In this document: positions 1-15,166 of the stretch, piece after piece | How the letters are laid out: each line of letters starts with the position of its first letter | Position numbering within the stretch: position 1 is the stretch's first letter | From: Azolla caroliniana | Taxonomy: Eukaryota; Polypodiophyta | Direction of reading: 5' to 3' | Assembly: GCA_043228905.1 (NCBI GenBank) | Contig: JBHGNT010000002.1 | Span: forward strand, 16,368,001 to 16,432,000 | DNA: 64,000 bases | Notes under the pieces: model-generated | Databases searched by the model: none | The model's input: only the letters and a program-made list of their open reading frames with translations | What the model was told of the DNA's origin: nothing | Program-made: the position numbers and the translations under genes

Positions 1-272
1 CACACCGATGCATATACACTAGATGGATTGGTCTGATTCCATATTCTACTTTCAAATTTTGGAATAAATAACACTGTGTTAAATGCCATGAATACATTCG
101 GAGAATCATGTGTATTTGTCATGCCATGAATACATTCGGAGAATTCTACTTTCAAATTTAACGGATTGGTCTGAAAGTATTCATGGCATTTAACACAGTG
201 TTATTTATTACTCACAATGGTTAAAATTGCTAAACTTGAGGTGGTCTATGTTTTTATTTATCTATGTTGTAG
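1..272. repeat. Fold-back repeat in ADH intron 1
   Basis: This stretch lies upstream of the first visible ADH exon and is probably intron 1. A perfect 33-bp inverted repeat pairs 63-95 with 177-209 (left arm begins AATAAATAACACTGTG). Inside it a direct repeat beginning ATGCCATGAATACATTCG occurs near 86 and 121. A second duplicated phrase (CTACTTTCAAATTT) occurs near 46 and 145. It looks like a small fold-back or MITE-like insertion. No transposase and no clear target duplication are seen. Exon 1 of ADH is not here. Confidence 0.6.
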
Positions 273-3658
<3,386 letters not shown>

Positions 3659-5485
3659 CATACTTTGAAGATGGTGCAATTGAAATTAAATAAAGGTGAG
3701 TGAAACTATCTCATGCTTGGGATTCTCAGCAAATGTCGTCGGATCTTTTAAAATGCTTTTGTATCGTAATATGAACAAGTTAGACAATTGGATCTTATTA
3801 TTTAGGTATTGTTCATTCAGAGATCCTGTAGACTATGTTGATATTGTGTTTGTATTGGAAAAATGAACAAGTTAAGCTAGTGAAGATTTGTTCATTGGGT
3901 CAAATATGTCAATGGTCTTCACGAGGTTCAAATTTTATGATATTTTGTTCATCTGCGACTGCAAAACTTTTTGTTGGAAGTTCATTCATATCTGCTATCA
4001 TGGATGAAAATTAAAGATCCTATGGAGAGCAGAAATTGAAGGTGTCTGGACATGCAAGAAAGGTGTTTGCATGTGAAATACAATGAAATTCATCCTTGTT
4101 CTGCTTTCAGAAACACGTAGAATTATCTGTGTGCTTTGATATGATGGTAGCGTGAATCAACATTTGGGTTTAATGCTATGGAGACTCTCTGCTTAAGTGA
4201 AGTATATAGGCACCACCATTCTATACATCAAACAATGTGAACACATAATTTCGATATTTTAAAATCTTTGGTTCCATGACAAGCTCAAGTATGAAGCTAC
4301 TTTCATGGAGCTTATAGATCCTCATGGATTTTGTCTAGTCTTGTGGATATCGTTTTATGGATGTGTTATCAGACTTGTTAAAGCAATACAAATTCTCTTC
4401 ACATTTTACATAAAATGGATTGCCGGATATAAGTTGTCATTCTTAAAAAATGGATAGGTAAGTTTAATAATTAAGAAAAGTGAGAGCCCTTGGGTTTAAC
4501 GCAAAGCCCTTTATATGTTGAGCCCTCTTGATGTAATGGTACTTGCGACTTGTGTCTAATTTCTTATCTCCAAAATTGAAAGAGCGCCCATGCTTATGTA
4601 TGTAGCCTTAGGTTTTACTGTACCGTATCACCACATCAGCAATCCCATTTTCAATTGTCTTTCTTATTCAAGATACGTATTTATACATGATCTAAGTATG
4701 CAAGTGTTTCGGTTAACATATCTACTCAAGGAATGTTGATTGACTTTTTCATGACACATAAGATAATACGGGTTATGTAATAGTATAAAATACTTGAAGG
4801 CAAATTGTTAACATTGTCATATCACATGCTCAAAAAGAGCTAGTGTTAGTATGACTTATAAAATCCAATTGTTGAGAGAGAGAGAGAGAGACAGAGAGTG
4901 TGTGTGTGAACTAATAGCATTCCATTGTTGTAGGCTTCTTAGTCGATGTCAAGGCATGAAGGACCTAATGATGTCCACAACAATATTTCAAGGTATATAT
5001 TGGTACCCATCCACCCATCATAGGTTTAAATTGTCCATTGCATCATCGAAATAATTTAACATGATACTTTGGTATTTAACAATATTTCAAGGGATTTGTT
5101 GGTACCCATCCACACATTTTGGTCTCATACGATTTTCTCATTTTCATTCTTGCATATTGTTTAATGAAATGTCAATTTATTTCTTTGGCATAGATGACCC
5201 ATAATTCAAACATGCAATCATGGCTTATCATCAAGATGCATTCTGCAGGTTCAAAACTAGGTTGATGTTCAAATTGTCAATGGGACCTTCACCTCTTTTG
5301 GAGGGGATGATGTTTGGTGATCTTTAGTGGTGTAAGCTTTTAGGTACCTTCACATTTTTATGAATGTTTATTTCCCAAAAAACACTATTGCTTTTGTTAG
5401 TGAAACTACTACTACGGAAAAGGTTTACGAAAGGCAAAAGTTGTCACAAAAGAACTTCAAAAACTCATCTCTCTCTGTTTTTTTT
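3659..5485. other. Downstream flank of ADH, no gene recognised
   Basis: AT-rich sequence with no convincing ORF and no splice-linked conserved peptide. It contains a short (GA)n/(GT)n tract at about 4865-4908 and a duplicated phrase (TTGGTACCCATCCAC) near 5000 and 5099. The ADH 3' UTR and poly(A) site must lie at the start of this stretch, but no single signal stands out. Confidence 0.5.
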
Positions 5486-5634
5486 ATCGTAATTAGCTTA
5501 CCCTAATGGTTTGAAACCCAATTTTCTCACCTCTCAATTACTCCATAGATATCTCTTATTTCACTAGATGCCATTATGGAATGTAAGGGTTGAGCCCATG
5601 GCCACCTTACCAACTGAGCTACATCCATCTGGGC
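5486..5634 (-). repeat. Converging tRNA-like SINE-like repeat, copy A (internally deleted)
   Basis: On the minus strand the unit begins GCCCAGATGGATGTAGCTCA, which includes a good tRNA A box (TAGCTCAGTTGG), followed by a B-box-like GGGCTCAACCC. On the plus strand the other end carries a second A-box-like tract (TTACCCTAATGG). The part between that A box and its B box is deleted in this copy. A fuller copy follows immediately at 5652, and a third lies at 29985. The unit is flanked by T- and CT-rich tracts. Confidence 0.65.
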
Positions 5635-5651
5635 TTTCTTTCTCTCTTTTT

Positions 5652-5843
5652 ATCGTAATTAGCTTACCCTAGTGGTAAATCGTTAACACTACGTCTTGGG
5701 TTCGAACCCCAATTTCCTCACCTCTCTATTACTCCATAGATATCTGTTATTTCACTAGATGCCACTATGGAATGTAGGGGTTGAACCCATGACCACCTGG
5801 TCTCCATTGGGCAACCTTACCAACTGAGCTACATCCATCTAGG

Positions 5844-5844
<1 letters not shown>
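5652..5844 (-). repeat. Converging tRNA-like SINE-like repeat, copy B (full)
   Basis: This 193-bp unit carries two tRNA-like Pol III promoters pointing at each other. Minus strand: A box TAGCTCAGTTGG and B box GGTTCAACCCC. Plus strand: A box TACCCTAGTGG and B box GGTTCGAACCCC (about 5698-5712). It aligns along its whole length with the copy at 29985-30190 in reverse. One tRNA-like head is usual for a SINE; two converging heads are not. It is followed by (CT)n(CA)n. Cloverleaf pairing is incomplete, so neither half looks like a working tRNA gene. Confidence 0.7.

Positions 5845-5884
<40 letters not shown>
5845..5884. repeat. (CT)n(CA)n microsatellite
   Basis: A short CT run passes into an uninterrupted (CA)n tract. 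It lies exactly between the SINE-like repeat and the 3' end of a LINE fragment, as other microsatellites in this window do. Confidence 0.9.
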
Positions 5885-5887
<3 letters not shown>

Positions 5888-6538
5888 TATATTAATAAAT
5901 GTGTGTGAAAAACACTACTTACAATACATGTGACAATGGAGTATGGTCACACACTAACCACACTACACTACATGGGTAGTGGAACATGTTGAATTGCCAA
6001 TAGGCAAGACGAACACCACTGAGGAAAGAATTTCCACTTGTTCCAATAAAGAAAATTGCCACATTAGTACTCTCTTCAACTTTTGTAGATATGCTTTCAC
6101 TCCATGTCTACCATCGAATACAAAAGCATTGCGCATGTTCCAATTATGACGCAATCCCCAATATCTCAGAAATAGGAAAACAATCTCCATCTTTGATTTT
6201 GGGTTAGCCTGTGTAAATTGTGCAAACACCCATTGTCTAGGTGTCAAATAACTCCGTGATAAAACTTGCCAAATTTGAGAAATGTAACTCCAAATTTGAC
6301 AAGCAATTGGACATTGTATAAATCGATGAGTACTATCTTCTATCTGAACTGTGCAAAAGAAGTAGGTACCCGTTGCTAGTCCACGACGCTTTAAAGCTAA
6401 TCCCAAAGGCAATCCTCCGATCAAAACTCTCCAAATGAATACCTTTGCAACAAGTGGCAATTTAGAATGCCAACTATGTTGTAAGATCTGCCACCACCCA
6501 TGATCAGATTTGTGTATTTTCCATTCTTCTTCAGCCTT
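5885..6538 (-). pseudogene. L1-type LINE fragment, ORF2 C-terminus (LINE-I)
   Basis: The 3' end of an L1-type plant LINE, minus strand. The conceptual peptide from 6460 to 5963 has the zf-RVT signature found after plant LINE reverse transcriptases: KVFIWRVLIGGLPLG, then a Cys pair (FFCT), then HRFIQCPIAC, W-rich spacing and HNWNMRNAFVFDG. No polymerase core is present, so this is a 5'-truncated copy. The plus-strand start AATTATATTAATAAATG is shared with the 3' ends of the LINEs at 7896 and about 18905, marking one family. The upstream side is cut by a large microsatellite. Confidence 0.8.
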
Positions 6539-7895
<1,357 letters not shown>

Positions 7896-9731
7896 GTGAA
7901 AACACACAATTATATTAATAAATGTTTTAAAAAACACTACTTACAATAGGTGTGACAATGGAGTATGGTCACCCACTAACTACACTACATGGGTAGTGGA
8001 ACATGTTGAATTGATGATAGGCAAGACGAACACTCCACCGAGGAAAGAATTTCCACTTGCTCCAATAAAGAAAATTGCCACATTAGAGCTCCCTTCAACT
8101 TTCATAGATATGCTTTCACTCCATCTACCATCGAATACAAAAGCATTGCGCATATTCCAATTATGACGCAATCCCCATTATCTCATAAATAGAAAAACGA
8201 TATTCATCTCTGATTTTGGGTCAACCTGTGTAAATTGTGCAAACACCCACTATCTAGGTGTCAAATAACACCATGATAAAACTTGCCAAATTTGAGAAAT
8301 GTAACTCCAAATCTAACAAGCAATTGGACATTGTATAAATCGATGAGTACTATCTTCCATTTGAATAGTGCAAAAGAAACAATTACCCATTGCTAATCCA
8401 TGACTCTTTAGAGCTAATCCCAAAGATAATCCTCTAATCAAAACTCTCCAAATGAAGACCTTTGCTACAAGTGGAAATATAGAATGCCAACTACGTTGTA
8501 AGATCTACCACCACCCATGATTAGATTTGTGTAATCTCCATTCTTCTTCCGCCTTCGATGATAACCATCCAAGAGACTTAAGAGAGCAATGATAAAAAAG
8601 ATTAGTAGTCACTTGTAACAATGATGTTTGACCCTTTAAACACCAATCTAGCCACAGTTGTACTCTTGTTTGTAGAGGTAAGGGACCTTGCATCAATGCA
8701 ATATTTTGTAGTTGTTGCCAAATAAACCCATAATTAGGTGGAATTTGTAATAATTGTCGCGCTTCAGCAAACTCCAAAATTCTTTGAGATGGAGCCTCAA
8801 CTATATCTCCCACCTCTTTGACCCCCAAATGAAACAAACGATTAAATTGAGAGCACAATGTCTCCTTTCTTGGCCAACATAATAACCAAGAAGATAAAAT
8901 CAACTCTTTTTGCAAAGAATTACAATGCTCTCTACTAGATGATGGTTTCCATACACATAATAGGATTGCTTCTTGCCATGAGGTAACCAAGTGTTGAACA
9001 CATGTAGAGCCCGGAATCCTAAGTGAAATACATCCATTTAGTAATTGCCACCATGAAGCCTTAATTGTTGTCCTCCCATTTGTTAAACCCTTGTTCTCAA
9101 TGAAATATTAAACAGTAGATATCCATGCTTGTGAGTTTGAAAACATATCTTGTAATAATGAAAATCTACGAGCTATCATATGCTTAGATAAGTTCAATAT
9201 TCTAACTCCCCCCAAGCGCTTAGGGGTTGCTACATGATTCCATGCAACCCAAATGATTCCCATCTTATCCCTCTTCTTCCACAACAAATATCGAAGAGGT
9301 TGCGAACTAGAATGCAAAGCCTTCTTTGTCCATGGCAACAATGGCAAGTAATATAATATCATGGGTTCCATAATACATTGTACAACCTTCAAGTGTACAT
9401 GAAATGGCCAAGATTGTGACTTCCAATACATGAACTTATCCCTCAACTTACTAGACATCCATTCAATCAATTGACCATTTGTAACATTCATTCCTAATGG
9501 ATAACCCAAGTGTCGAAAAATAGAGTCTTTCTTCACCACGGATTCTTGCCATCCTAAACATTCCAAATCCCTTTTAGTACATGATATGAGACTAGACTTC
9601 CTCCAATTAATATGTAATCCGGAAGCCAATGCAAATTGGTTCCATACAAGCATCCCCTTCTCAAGATTCTCTCGTGAGGCTTGTAGAAACATGAAAGAAT
9701 CATCAACCAAATCTTGTGCTACTAGGTGTAG
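7896..9731 (-). pseudogene. L1-type LINE-II, 3' half (RT core end to zf-RVT)
   Basis: Minus-strand continuation of a 5-kb LINE whose upstream half resumes at 15167, beyond Copia-1. From 9788 down to 9108 the frame is reverse transcriptase: catalytic motif LVDDSFMF (two Asp kept, Ala/Tyr-Ala replaced by Leu-Val), then HINWRKSSLISC, then LGYPLG and LRDKFMYWKSQ thumb motifs. 8990-8505 is the connecting region. 8460-7980 is the zf-RVT tail, closely like LINE-I. Multiple stops and frameshifts are present. The 3' end abuts (CT)n at about 7872-7892. Confidence 0.85.
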
Positions 9732-9736
9732 ACCCA

Positions 9737-10405
9737 TGTTGGGATATCGGTCCCTCCGGATGGGATGCCCGGAGACGAATGACGGCAAGCCCGGTTACGG
9801 TATGAAGCCGGATGAAGAAGACCCCGGTTACGGAGCCGGATGAAGAAGACCCCGGTTACGGAGCCGGATGATGAAGACCCCGGTTACGGAGCCGGATGAT
9901 GAAGACCCCGGTTACGGAGCCGGATGATGTATGTACCCGGAGCGAGATCCGGATGCGGGGACATATTTGTCCATATGTTTGCCAAGTGCCCTTGAGGCTA
10001 TATTTGTAAATAGCCCGAAAGTCATATGTGTATAAATATGACTTAGGGCAAATAGTTTACGTTTGTTGCTCATTTTATGTTCTAGTCGAGAGAGCAGAGT
10101 GAGAGCAGCCGAGAGAAAGAGAGAGAGAGAGAAACGAAGAGGTCGACGCCTCTGTGTAATACCGCCGCCTGTGGCGAAGACAGTGAGCTCAAGGTTGTTG
10201 CCTTGTAGCTTCACCTTTGTATATTTCTCTGTGCATAGTTTGGTTTGGAGTCTCGCACTCCCGTGGTTTTTCCCGTATAGGGTTTTCCACGTTAATCCCT
10301 GTGTATCGCGTCTTTCTCTGTATTTCCTATTTTCTGCTGCATTGATCCGCGATTACTCGGTTGTGGCCGACCGGAGAAGGTGAATCAAAACGGTGATTCC
10401 TTACA
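9737..10405 (+). repeat. Copia-1 5' LTR (669 bp)
   Basis: Starts TGTTGGGATATCGG and ends GATTCCTTACA. U3 carries four copies of a 28-bp unit (ACCCCGGTTACGGAGCCGG core) at about 9812-9930. A TATA box (TATAAATA) lies at 10031-10038. The R/U5 part contains a GA-rich run. The ORFs inside the LTR are identical in both LTRs and are not considered genes. Confidence 0.95.
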
Positions 10406-10408
10406 AAG

Positions 10409-10420
10409 TGGTATCAGAGC
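10409..10420 (+). promoter_or_regulatory. Copia-1 primer binding site
   Basis: TGGTATCAGAGC three bases after the 5' LTR, complementary to the 3' end of initiator Met-tRNA. This is the usual minus-strand primer site of plant Copia elements. The same motif follows the 5' LTRs of Copia-B, Copia-C and Copia-3. Confidence 0.9.
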
Positions 10421-10436
10421 GAGGTTCACACAGAAG

Positions 10437-13400
10437 ATGGAAGGCGGCGGTGGTGGGCCTCCGGGCATGATGGTGCTGAACGCGCAGAACTACGCCGACT
10501 GGAAGATAAAGATGGAGGATCTTCTGATTGTTCGGGACCTGTACGAACCGATTGACAGGTCGGAAATACCGAAAGGGGTACTTGAGTCGGAGTGGAAGCT
10601 CCTGAACCGGAAAGCCGTAGCAACGATCCGACAATATGTCGATGTAAGCGTCCTACAACACGTGGCGAACGACACCAACGCATACGAGATGTGGAAGAAG
10701 CTGTCGGGCCTCTACGAGAGGAAGAATGCGTTGAACCGGACCTCCCTGATGAGGAAGATAGTGAATCTCAAGTACCGGGACGGCGAGAGTATGGTGGAAC
10801 ACGTAAGCACGTTCATGGGATTCGTGAACCAGCTTGCGGCGATCAAGTTCCCGTTGGAGGATGCAATGCAAGCCATCATCCTGATGTGTACATTGCCGGA
10901 CAGCTGGGAGAACTTGGTGGTGACTCTCAGCACCTCCTGCACCGAAGATAACTTGTCTCTACAAACGGTAAAGACAAGTATTCTAAATGAAGAAGCGCGT
11001 CGGAGAGATAAGGAACCGGCCTCCGACTCGAAGGCGCTGCTTACCGAATCGGAACGGGGAAGACAATGGAACCGGAGTCCGCAAAGACGGGAGAAGTCGG
11101 GGACCCGGTCGCAGTCAAGAGGAAGGCCAACATGCTTCCACTGTGGGAAGCCGGGGCACTTCCGAAAGAATTGTCGGCATTACCGTAAAGACAACGGAGC
11201 CGACGACACCGATTTGAAGAAGTCACCGGAACGAAACGGTGCATACCGGGGAGCCACGGACCGGAGAGGTCCGGATCGGCGAGGGCAGGACCGGAAAGGA
11301 ACGACGGCACTCGCGGCAAGTGAAGAGGAGATCATGCTCATCACCGAAGAAGGTGAACTAAACATTGCCGGCGATGAGACGACCTGGGTGATCGATTCCG
11401 GAGCGTCGTTCCACCTGACCCCGGAGAGAAGATACTTCTCATCCTACACAGCCGGTGAGCATGGCTGTGTTCGGATGGGAAATGAAGGTACGTGCCGGAT
11501 TGCCGGCATAGGAGACGTGTGGGTGACAACCTCGACCGGATGCAAAATGCTGCTGAAGGATGTCAGACACGTTCCGGAGGTTCGATTGAACCTGATTTCG
11601 GCCGGGAGGCTAGATGATGAAGGCTACACAGGTAGCATCCGGAATGGCGTAATGAAGTTCAGCAAGGGGAACCTGATAGTGGCTCGGGCCCGGAAAGACA
11701 ACACACTGTACCTGATGAATGCCCGGTTATGTCCGGAAGAGCTGAACGTGGTAGCCGACACTGCCGGTGAGCTGTGGCACAAGAGACTGTGCCACATGAG
11801 CGAGAAGGGGATGAAGAGGCTTGCAGAAGACAACCTCATTCCAGTGAAGCATGTGCACCTGGAGAAGTGCACCGACTGTCTGGCCGGTAAGCAAAACCGG
11901 ACCTCCTTCCACTCAAGGCCACCGACGAGACGTGGCGCACCATTGGAGTTGGTGCACACTGACGTGTGTCAGGTAGAAACGAAGTCACATGGCGGAGCCC
12001 AGTACTTCGTAACATTCATTGATGATCACAGCCGGAAGCTGTGGACGGCACCGTTGAAGACAAAGGACCAAGTATTGTCCGTCTTCAAAGAACTTCACGC
12101 GAGAGTGGAAAGGGAATCCGGCAAGAAGCTGAAAGCGATACGAGCGGATAAAGGAGGGGAATACCGGGGGCAGTTCCAGGAGTACTGTCGCTCGAAGGGA
12201 ATCCGACTCGAGTTTACTGTGCCGAAGACGCCGGAACTGAACGGGCTGGCCGAGAGGATGAACCGGACCATAATGGAGAGGGTCCGGAGTATGCTGGCAC
12301 ATGCGAAATTACCCAAGGGGTTTTGGGCTGAGGCAATGTCGACGGCGACATACGTGATAAACAGATCACCCTCAGTACCTTTGGACGGAGACACGCCGCA
12401 GAAAGTGTGGACCGGTAAGGAAGTGTCCTACAGGCATCTGAAGGTGTTCGGGTGTCTCGCATATGTGCATGTGGCAAAGGACCGGAGAGGAAAGCTAGAT
12501 CCAAAGACTCGTCCATGCATATTCCTCGGTTACGGCGACGACGAGTTCGGCTACCGAGTATGGGACCCGGTCGACAAGAAGATATTCAGGAGTCGAGATA
12601 TCATCTTCATGGAGGACAAGACACTCGCCGACTGGGAGTCGGAAAAGAAGATGAAGAGCTCCAAGTCGACTGGTGAGGATCAACTCTACAAGGAGCAGTC
12701 CCGACCGGCAAGAGACCGGTTAGCACTCGAGGATCCGGCCGAAGACGGTGAAGAAACAGAACCGGCCGAAGAAGATGAAAGTAATACCGGAACCGGCCCC
12801 GATCCCGAACTGGATTCGGATGAAGAAGAATCGGAAGAACCGGTTACCGAAGCTCCCGAACGGAGATATCCTCTAAGAGAGAGAAGGGCCCCCCGGAGAT
12901 TTCCGGAACCAGAGCACGTGCTGCTAACCGACGAGGGGGAGCCGGAGAGCCTTGAAGAAGCGAAGCATGACACCCATAGCCGCAGGTGGTTAAGTGCCAT
13001 GAAGGAGGAGATGGATTCCCTGCATGAGAACCACACATATGAACTTGTGGAGCTGCCGAAAGGAAAACGGGCACTCCGTAACAAGTGGGTGTTCAAGCTG
13101 AAACCGGGAGATGCCGGAAACCCCCCGAGATACAAAGCCAGGATCGTGGTGAAGGGGTTTCAGCAGAAGAAGGGCGTCGACTTCGACGAGATATTTGCCC
13201 CGGTAGTGAAGATGACCTCCATCCGAACGGTGCTGAGCATAGCGGCAAGCATGGACCTCGAGGTAGAACAGATGGACGTGAAGACGGCATTCCTTCACGG
13301 TGACCTCGAAGAAGAGATCTACATGCAGCAACCGGAAGGATTCGAGAAGAAAGGGAAGGAGCACCTGGTATGCCGGTTGAAGAAGAGCCTTTACGGACTG

Positions 13401-14510
13401 AAGCAGGCTCCCCGGCAATGGTACCGGAAGTTCGACTCCTTCATGACCGACGAAGGGTACCTCAAAACGCAGTCCGACCACTGCGTGTTTGTGAAGAAGT
13501 TCGAAGGAGGAGACTTTCTAATACTCCTCCTGTATGTGGACGACATGTTGATCGTCGGACGGGACCAGGCCAAGATACGGATGCTGAAGAAGGCTCTTCA
13601 CCGAACCTTCTCAATGAAGGACCTGGGTCCGGCGAGGCAAATACTAGGGATGCACATCATCCGAGACCGGAGCAAGAAGCAGTTGTGGCTGTCACAGGAG
13701 AAGTACGTGACAAAGGTGCTTAAACGGTTCAACATGTCGGAAGCAAGACCAGTCGGATCGACCCTCCCGGCAAACTGCAAGCTGTCCAGCAAGCAAAGTC
13801 CCAAGACAAAGGCTGAAAAGGAGGATATGATGAAAGTGCCGTATGCCTCAGCCGTCGGGAGCTTGATGTACGCCATGGTGTGTACGAGACCGGACATCGG
13901 ATATGCAGTCGGAGTGGTGAGCCGGTACATGAGCAATCCCGGCAAAGAACACTAGATCGCGGCCAAGTGGATACTCCGATACCTGAAGGGCACGGCGAAC
14001 GTGTGCCTCCGATTCGGCTCCGGTAAGCCCGAACTCGACGGCTTCACCGATTCGGATATGTCGGCTGATGCAGATACCAGCCGGTCCACATCAGGGTATG
14101 TGATGACGTATGCAGGGGGAGCCGTTTCGTGGCAGTCAAGGCTGCAGAAGACGGTTGCGTTGTCAACCACGGAGGCGGAGTACATGGCGGCTGTTGAAGC
14201 CGGCAAGGAAATAATATGGATGAAGGACTTCATTAGAGAGCTCGGTATCCGGCAGGAGGAGTACCGACTCTACTGCGACAGTCAGAGTGCCATCCACCTT
14301 GCGAAGAACGCGGCCTACCATTCCCGGACGAAACACATCCAGCGTAGATACCACTGGATCCGGGAAAGGATAGAAGATAAGGAGTTCGTGCTGACGAAGA
14401 TCCACACGGACGAGAACGGTTCAGATATGCTGACCAAAGTACTCACACCCGACAAGCTGGAAGCATGCCGGAGGAGGATCGGATTGGAGAGACATCCCAT
14501 GCCGAAGTGA
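10437..14510 (+). CDS. Copia-1 gag-pol polyprotein (one in-frame TAG at 13953-13955)
   Basis: Replication polyprotein of a Ty1/Copia element. The ATG at 10437 is the first after the PBS; the upstream GTG at 10380 lies in the LTR and is rejected as start. Domains: gag/UBN2 (residues about 10-190), zinc knuckle CFHCGKPGHFRKNC (about 240), aspartic protease WVIDSGASFHL (about 315), GAG-pre-integrase (LWHKRLCHM), integrase with HTD, RADKGGEY (Lys where Asn is usual) and LNGLAERMNR, RT with QMDVKTAFLHGDLEEEIYM and LLLYVDDMLIVG (about 1055), and RNase H (STTEAEYMA, LYCDSQSAIHLAKN). The frame is open from 10437 to 14510 except for TAG after RYMSNPGKEH, where Copia proteins normally have Trp. The downstream frame is conserved through RNase H. 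Either readthrough is used, or the copy moves in trans. Confidence 0.92.
13953..13955 (+). other. In-frame amber codon at the RT-RNase H boundary of Copia-1
   Basis: Codons read GAA CAC TAG ATC GCG GCC AAG TGG. The same amber replaces the same codon in Copia-2 (45284) and Copia-3 (57866). The downstream frame continues with AKWILRYLKGT and the whole RNase H domain. Confidence 0.9.
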
Positions 14511-14520
14511 AGGGGGAGTT
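14511..14520 (+). promoter_or_regulatory. Copia-1 polypurine tract
   Basis: AGGGGGAG directly before the 3' LTR and directly after the TGA of the polyprotein. It is the plus-strand primer site. The same tract precedes the 3' LTRs of Copia-2 and Copia-3. Confidence 0.85.
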
Positions 14521-15161
14521 TGTTGGGATATCGGTCCCTCCGGATGGGATGTCCGGAGACGAATGACGGCAAGCCCGGTTACGGTATGAAGCCGGATGAA
14601 GAAGACCCCGGTTACGGAGCCGGATGAAGAAGACCCCGGTTACGGAGCCGGATGATGAAGACCCCGGTTACGGAGCCGGATGATGTATGTACCCGGAGCG
14701 AGATCCGGATGCGGGGACATATTTGTCCATATGTTTGCCAAGTGCCCTTGAGGCTATATTTGTAAATAGCCCGAAAGTCATATGTGTATAAATATGACTT
14801 AGGGCAAATAGTTTACGTTTGTTGCTCATTTTATGTTCTAGTCGAGAGAGCAGAGTGAGAGCAGCCGAGAGAAAGAGAGAGAGAGAGAAACGAAGAGGTC
14901 GACGCCTCTGTGTAATACCGCCGCCTGTGGCGAAGACAGTGAGCTCAAGGTTGTTGCCTTGTAGCTTCACCTTTGTATATTTCTCTGTGCATAGTTTGGT
15001 TTGGAGTCTCGCACTCCCGTGGTTTTTCCCGTATAGGGTTTTCCACGTTAATCCCTGTGTATCGCGTCTTTCTCTGTATTTCCTATTTTCTGCTGCATTG
15101 ATCCGCGATTACTCGGTTGTGGCCGACCGGAGAAGGTGAATCAAAACGGTGATTCCTTACA
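14521..15161 (+). repeat. Copia-1 3' LTR (641 bp)
   Basis: Same boundaries as the 5' LTR. It holds three rather than four of the 28-bp units, which accounts for the whole length difference. One base differs near 14552 (GTCCGG against GCCCGG). Confidence 0.95.
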
Positions 15162-15166
15162 ACCCA

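Larger units (their letters stand above)
9732..15166 (+). mobile_element. Copia-1: near-intact Ty1/Copia LTR retrotransposon with target duplication
   Basis: A complete element of 5425 bp between TSDs ACCCA (9732-9736 and 15162-15166), inserted in LINE-II. The unoccupied target survives in a local duplicate at 15297-15316. Order: LTR, PBS, gag-protease-integrase-RT-RNase H, PPT, LTR, the domain order that defines Copia. The two LTRs differ, as far as I can see, by one substitution and one 28-bp repeat unit, so the insertion is very recent. The only obstacle to a single polyprotein is one in-frame TAG at 13953. Confidence 0.95.

Noticed and set aside
10063-10383. 106-residue ORF in the Copia-1 LTR, identical at 14819-15139
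   Set aside because: It is identical only because the LTRs are; it lies across the R/U5 region and has no recognisable domain.
12990-13481. Long minus-strand ORFs opposite Copia-1 and Copia-3 pol
   Set aside because: These are antisense shadows of GC-rich pol codons; no domain is recognisable.
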